From contig CALHSA010000009.1 in the NCBI GenBank assembly GCA_938038205.1, positions 1 to 30,404 on the forward strand: a DNA stretch of 30,404 bases, in the 5' to 3' direction. The notes below the pieces were generated by a model. It saw only the letters and a program-made list of their open reading frames with translations. It did not search any database and had not been told where the DNA came from. Below are positions 29,493-30,404 of this stretch, piece after piece (the stretch's first letter is position 1; the number at the start of each line of letters is the position of its first letter). A program made the translations under genes and the position numbers. The stretch is from an uncultured bacterium. Lineage in GTDB: Bacteria > Bdellovibrionota_C > UBA2361 > JANWWW01.

Positions 29493-30404
29493 TTGCAAAG
29501 AAGTGCATCTTTTGAGCTAATACTTGAGAGTCTTCCATCAGATCAAGGGGATCTTGCCAAATTAAAGGCTCTCTTACTATTGAATCTTGAGTACTCAGTT
29601 GATGAAGCAACAGAAATCTTAAACTCTATCCCAGTAACTATTGCAACCAGTGATACAGAAGAAAGTTTACAGGAATTGGCAAAACAGCTAACTGAGATAA
29701 AAGCGGGTTGTTCATTAAAAAAGAGAATTGTTAATCCCAGTGAAGATAATGAAGAGATAGTTCTCTTTGAAGAGGATATAGACGAAACACAAGAGAGTCA
29801 AAAACTTATATTGATTGATGAATCAGAAACACTTGAAAATCTCTTAAACGACTTCAATGAGGATGAGTTTGTTGATAATTCTATAAATCAAACTGAGCTA
29901 CCTAAGGATACAATAGCACCTTTAGAAAACTACAACCTCAGTTTAGATCACCTAGAGCTTGAGACTGTTGATAATGAAACTCAAACAGACAATAAATCTC
30001 CAATAATAACTTTGAGTGAGGGATCTGAGGAAACGTTTCTTGAACCTGAACTAAACACTGAAAGTATTGTATCTGATAAAACTGAGTTGTATGAGCATAC
30101 CTCAATTCAAGAAACCTTTATTGAAAATTTAAAAGAAAAAGAATCTTTAAGTGATATTAAGAATAACAGTGATATTAAGAATGACAAAGAATTAAATGAC
30201 TTAAGCTTAAAAAAACGTGAAATTGCTGCGTCTAAAACTACTAGGTTTATAGAAGAAAGTGGGAATACTGCGAATATAAGAAAATTAGCAAAGAATGAGA
30301 ATGTGTTAGTAATTTTTTTATCTTTGATTGCTATCAGCTTAGGTTTTCTTAATTTATTCTATTTCTTAAATTTATATGAGAATGACCATAAAGCCTCCAA
30401 TATC
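29493..30404 (+). CDS. Acidic membrane protein with L7/L12-CTD-like N-terminus, cut by window edge
   Basis: An open frame of 304 codons with no stop before the window end. Residues about 3-70 (SFELILESL, then LLNLEYSVDEATEILNSIP and LQELAKQLTEIKAGCSL) follow the pattern of the ribosomal L7/L12 C-terminal / ClpS-like fold: 'LK..LLL...S.dEA..il...P' and a second helix ending in '.AG..v.l'. Then comes a long acidic, low-complexity region (about 80-265) rich in Glu, Asp, Thr and Ser with a small tandem repeat, and a membrane helix at about 270-292. The TTG at 29493 is the only plausible start; TAAAAT lies 17 bases upstream. The N-terminal fold assignment is an inference. Confidence 0.6.
   Translation, partial: MQRSASFELILESLPSDQGDLAKLKALLLLNLEYSVDEATEILNSIPVTIATSDTEESLQELAKQLTEIKAGCSLKKRIVNPSEDNEEIVLFEEDIDETQESQKLILIDESETLENLLNDFNEDEFVDNSINQTELPKDTIAPLENYNLSLDHLELETVDNETQTDNKSPIITLSEGSEETFLEPELNTESIVSDKTELYEHTSIQETFIENLKEKESLSDIKNNSDIKNDKELNDLSLKKREIAASKTTRFIEESGNTANIRKLAKNENVLVIFLSLIAISLGFLNLFYFLNLYENDHKASNI
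30150..30185 (+). repeat. 18-bp tandem duplication in the acidic membrane protein
   Basis: Two adjacent copies of AGTGATATTAAGAATRAC, 17 of 18 bases identical, encoding SDIKNN and SDIKND in frame. A recent small duplication within the low-complexity acidic region. Confidence 0.8.

Overview
The window is AT-rich bacterial DNA that uses the standard bacterial code, with all three stop codons in use. It comes from a diderm (Gram-negative) bacterium. The outer-membrane evidence is BamA, the LolC/LolD lipoprotein-release ATPase, an ADP-heptose (LPS core) nucleotidyltransferase, type II secretion genes and a TonB-like protein. The mix of GspL/M/N, a B12-dependent acyl-CoA mutase and TadE-like proteins would suit a Deltaproteobacteria-like lineage or a little-studied candidate phylum, but no marker here fixes the phylum. 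Genes are packed very tightly, GTG and TTG starts are common, and no insertion sequence, phage gene or CRISPR array was seen.

Layout. 1-1527 (-): two TadE/TadG-like pilus proteins, the second with an eight-copy pentapeptide repeat. 1574-1753 (-): tatA, divergent from a TonB/TolA-like gene (1790-2536, +). 2560-4247: two unknown genes and an isolated ribosomal protein uL10 gene. 4334-8792 (+): an envelope operon lolC-lolD-bamA-rfaE2. 8841-9121: a small membrane protein whose stop codon lies inside tRNA-Lys(CUU). 9119-10949: a YbhN/MprF-type flippase-like gene divergent from ddl. 10953-21068 (-): an unbroken chain of eleven genes running thiolase, DUF58, BatA-like, GATase-VWA, GspH, GspI, GspJ, GspL, GspM, GspN and a coiled-coil protein. 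21133-22631 (+): moxR and infC. 22693-26416 (-): enoyl-CoA hydratase, acyl-CoA dehydrogenase, a large acyl-CoA mutase subunit and a possible small ORF. 26443-30404 (+): TspO, HIT protein, a family 2 glycosyltransferase, a UGM/amine-oxidase-like flavoprotein, and the start of an acidic membrane protein whose N-terminus looks like the L7/L12 C-terminal fold.

How the genes work together. MoxR, DUF58, BatA-like and VWA proteins are the usual parts of a MoxR/VWA envelope module. Here the VWA half is welded by overlapping codons to the minor pseudopilin and inner-membrane platform genes of a type II secretion system, with GspK missing. The mutase carries the two active-site residues expected of isobutyryl-CoA mutase (Phe and Gln) rather than those of methylmalonyl-CoA mutase (Tyr and Arg). 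With its acyl-CoA dehydrogenase and hydratase neighbours it suggests branched- or short-chain acyl-CoA breakdown.

Expression. Many first genes have a TATAAT-like -10 box only 7-12 bases before the start codon and no Shine-Dalgarno sequence, so largely leaderless transcription is likely. At three divergent gene pairs one symmetric -10 box appears to fire both ways. The clearest is a perfect ATTATAAT palindrome with GTG starts at equal distances on either side. Genes inside operons can have a strong Shine-Dalgarno (bamA) or rely on stop/start overlap.
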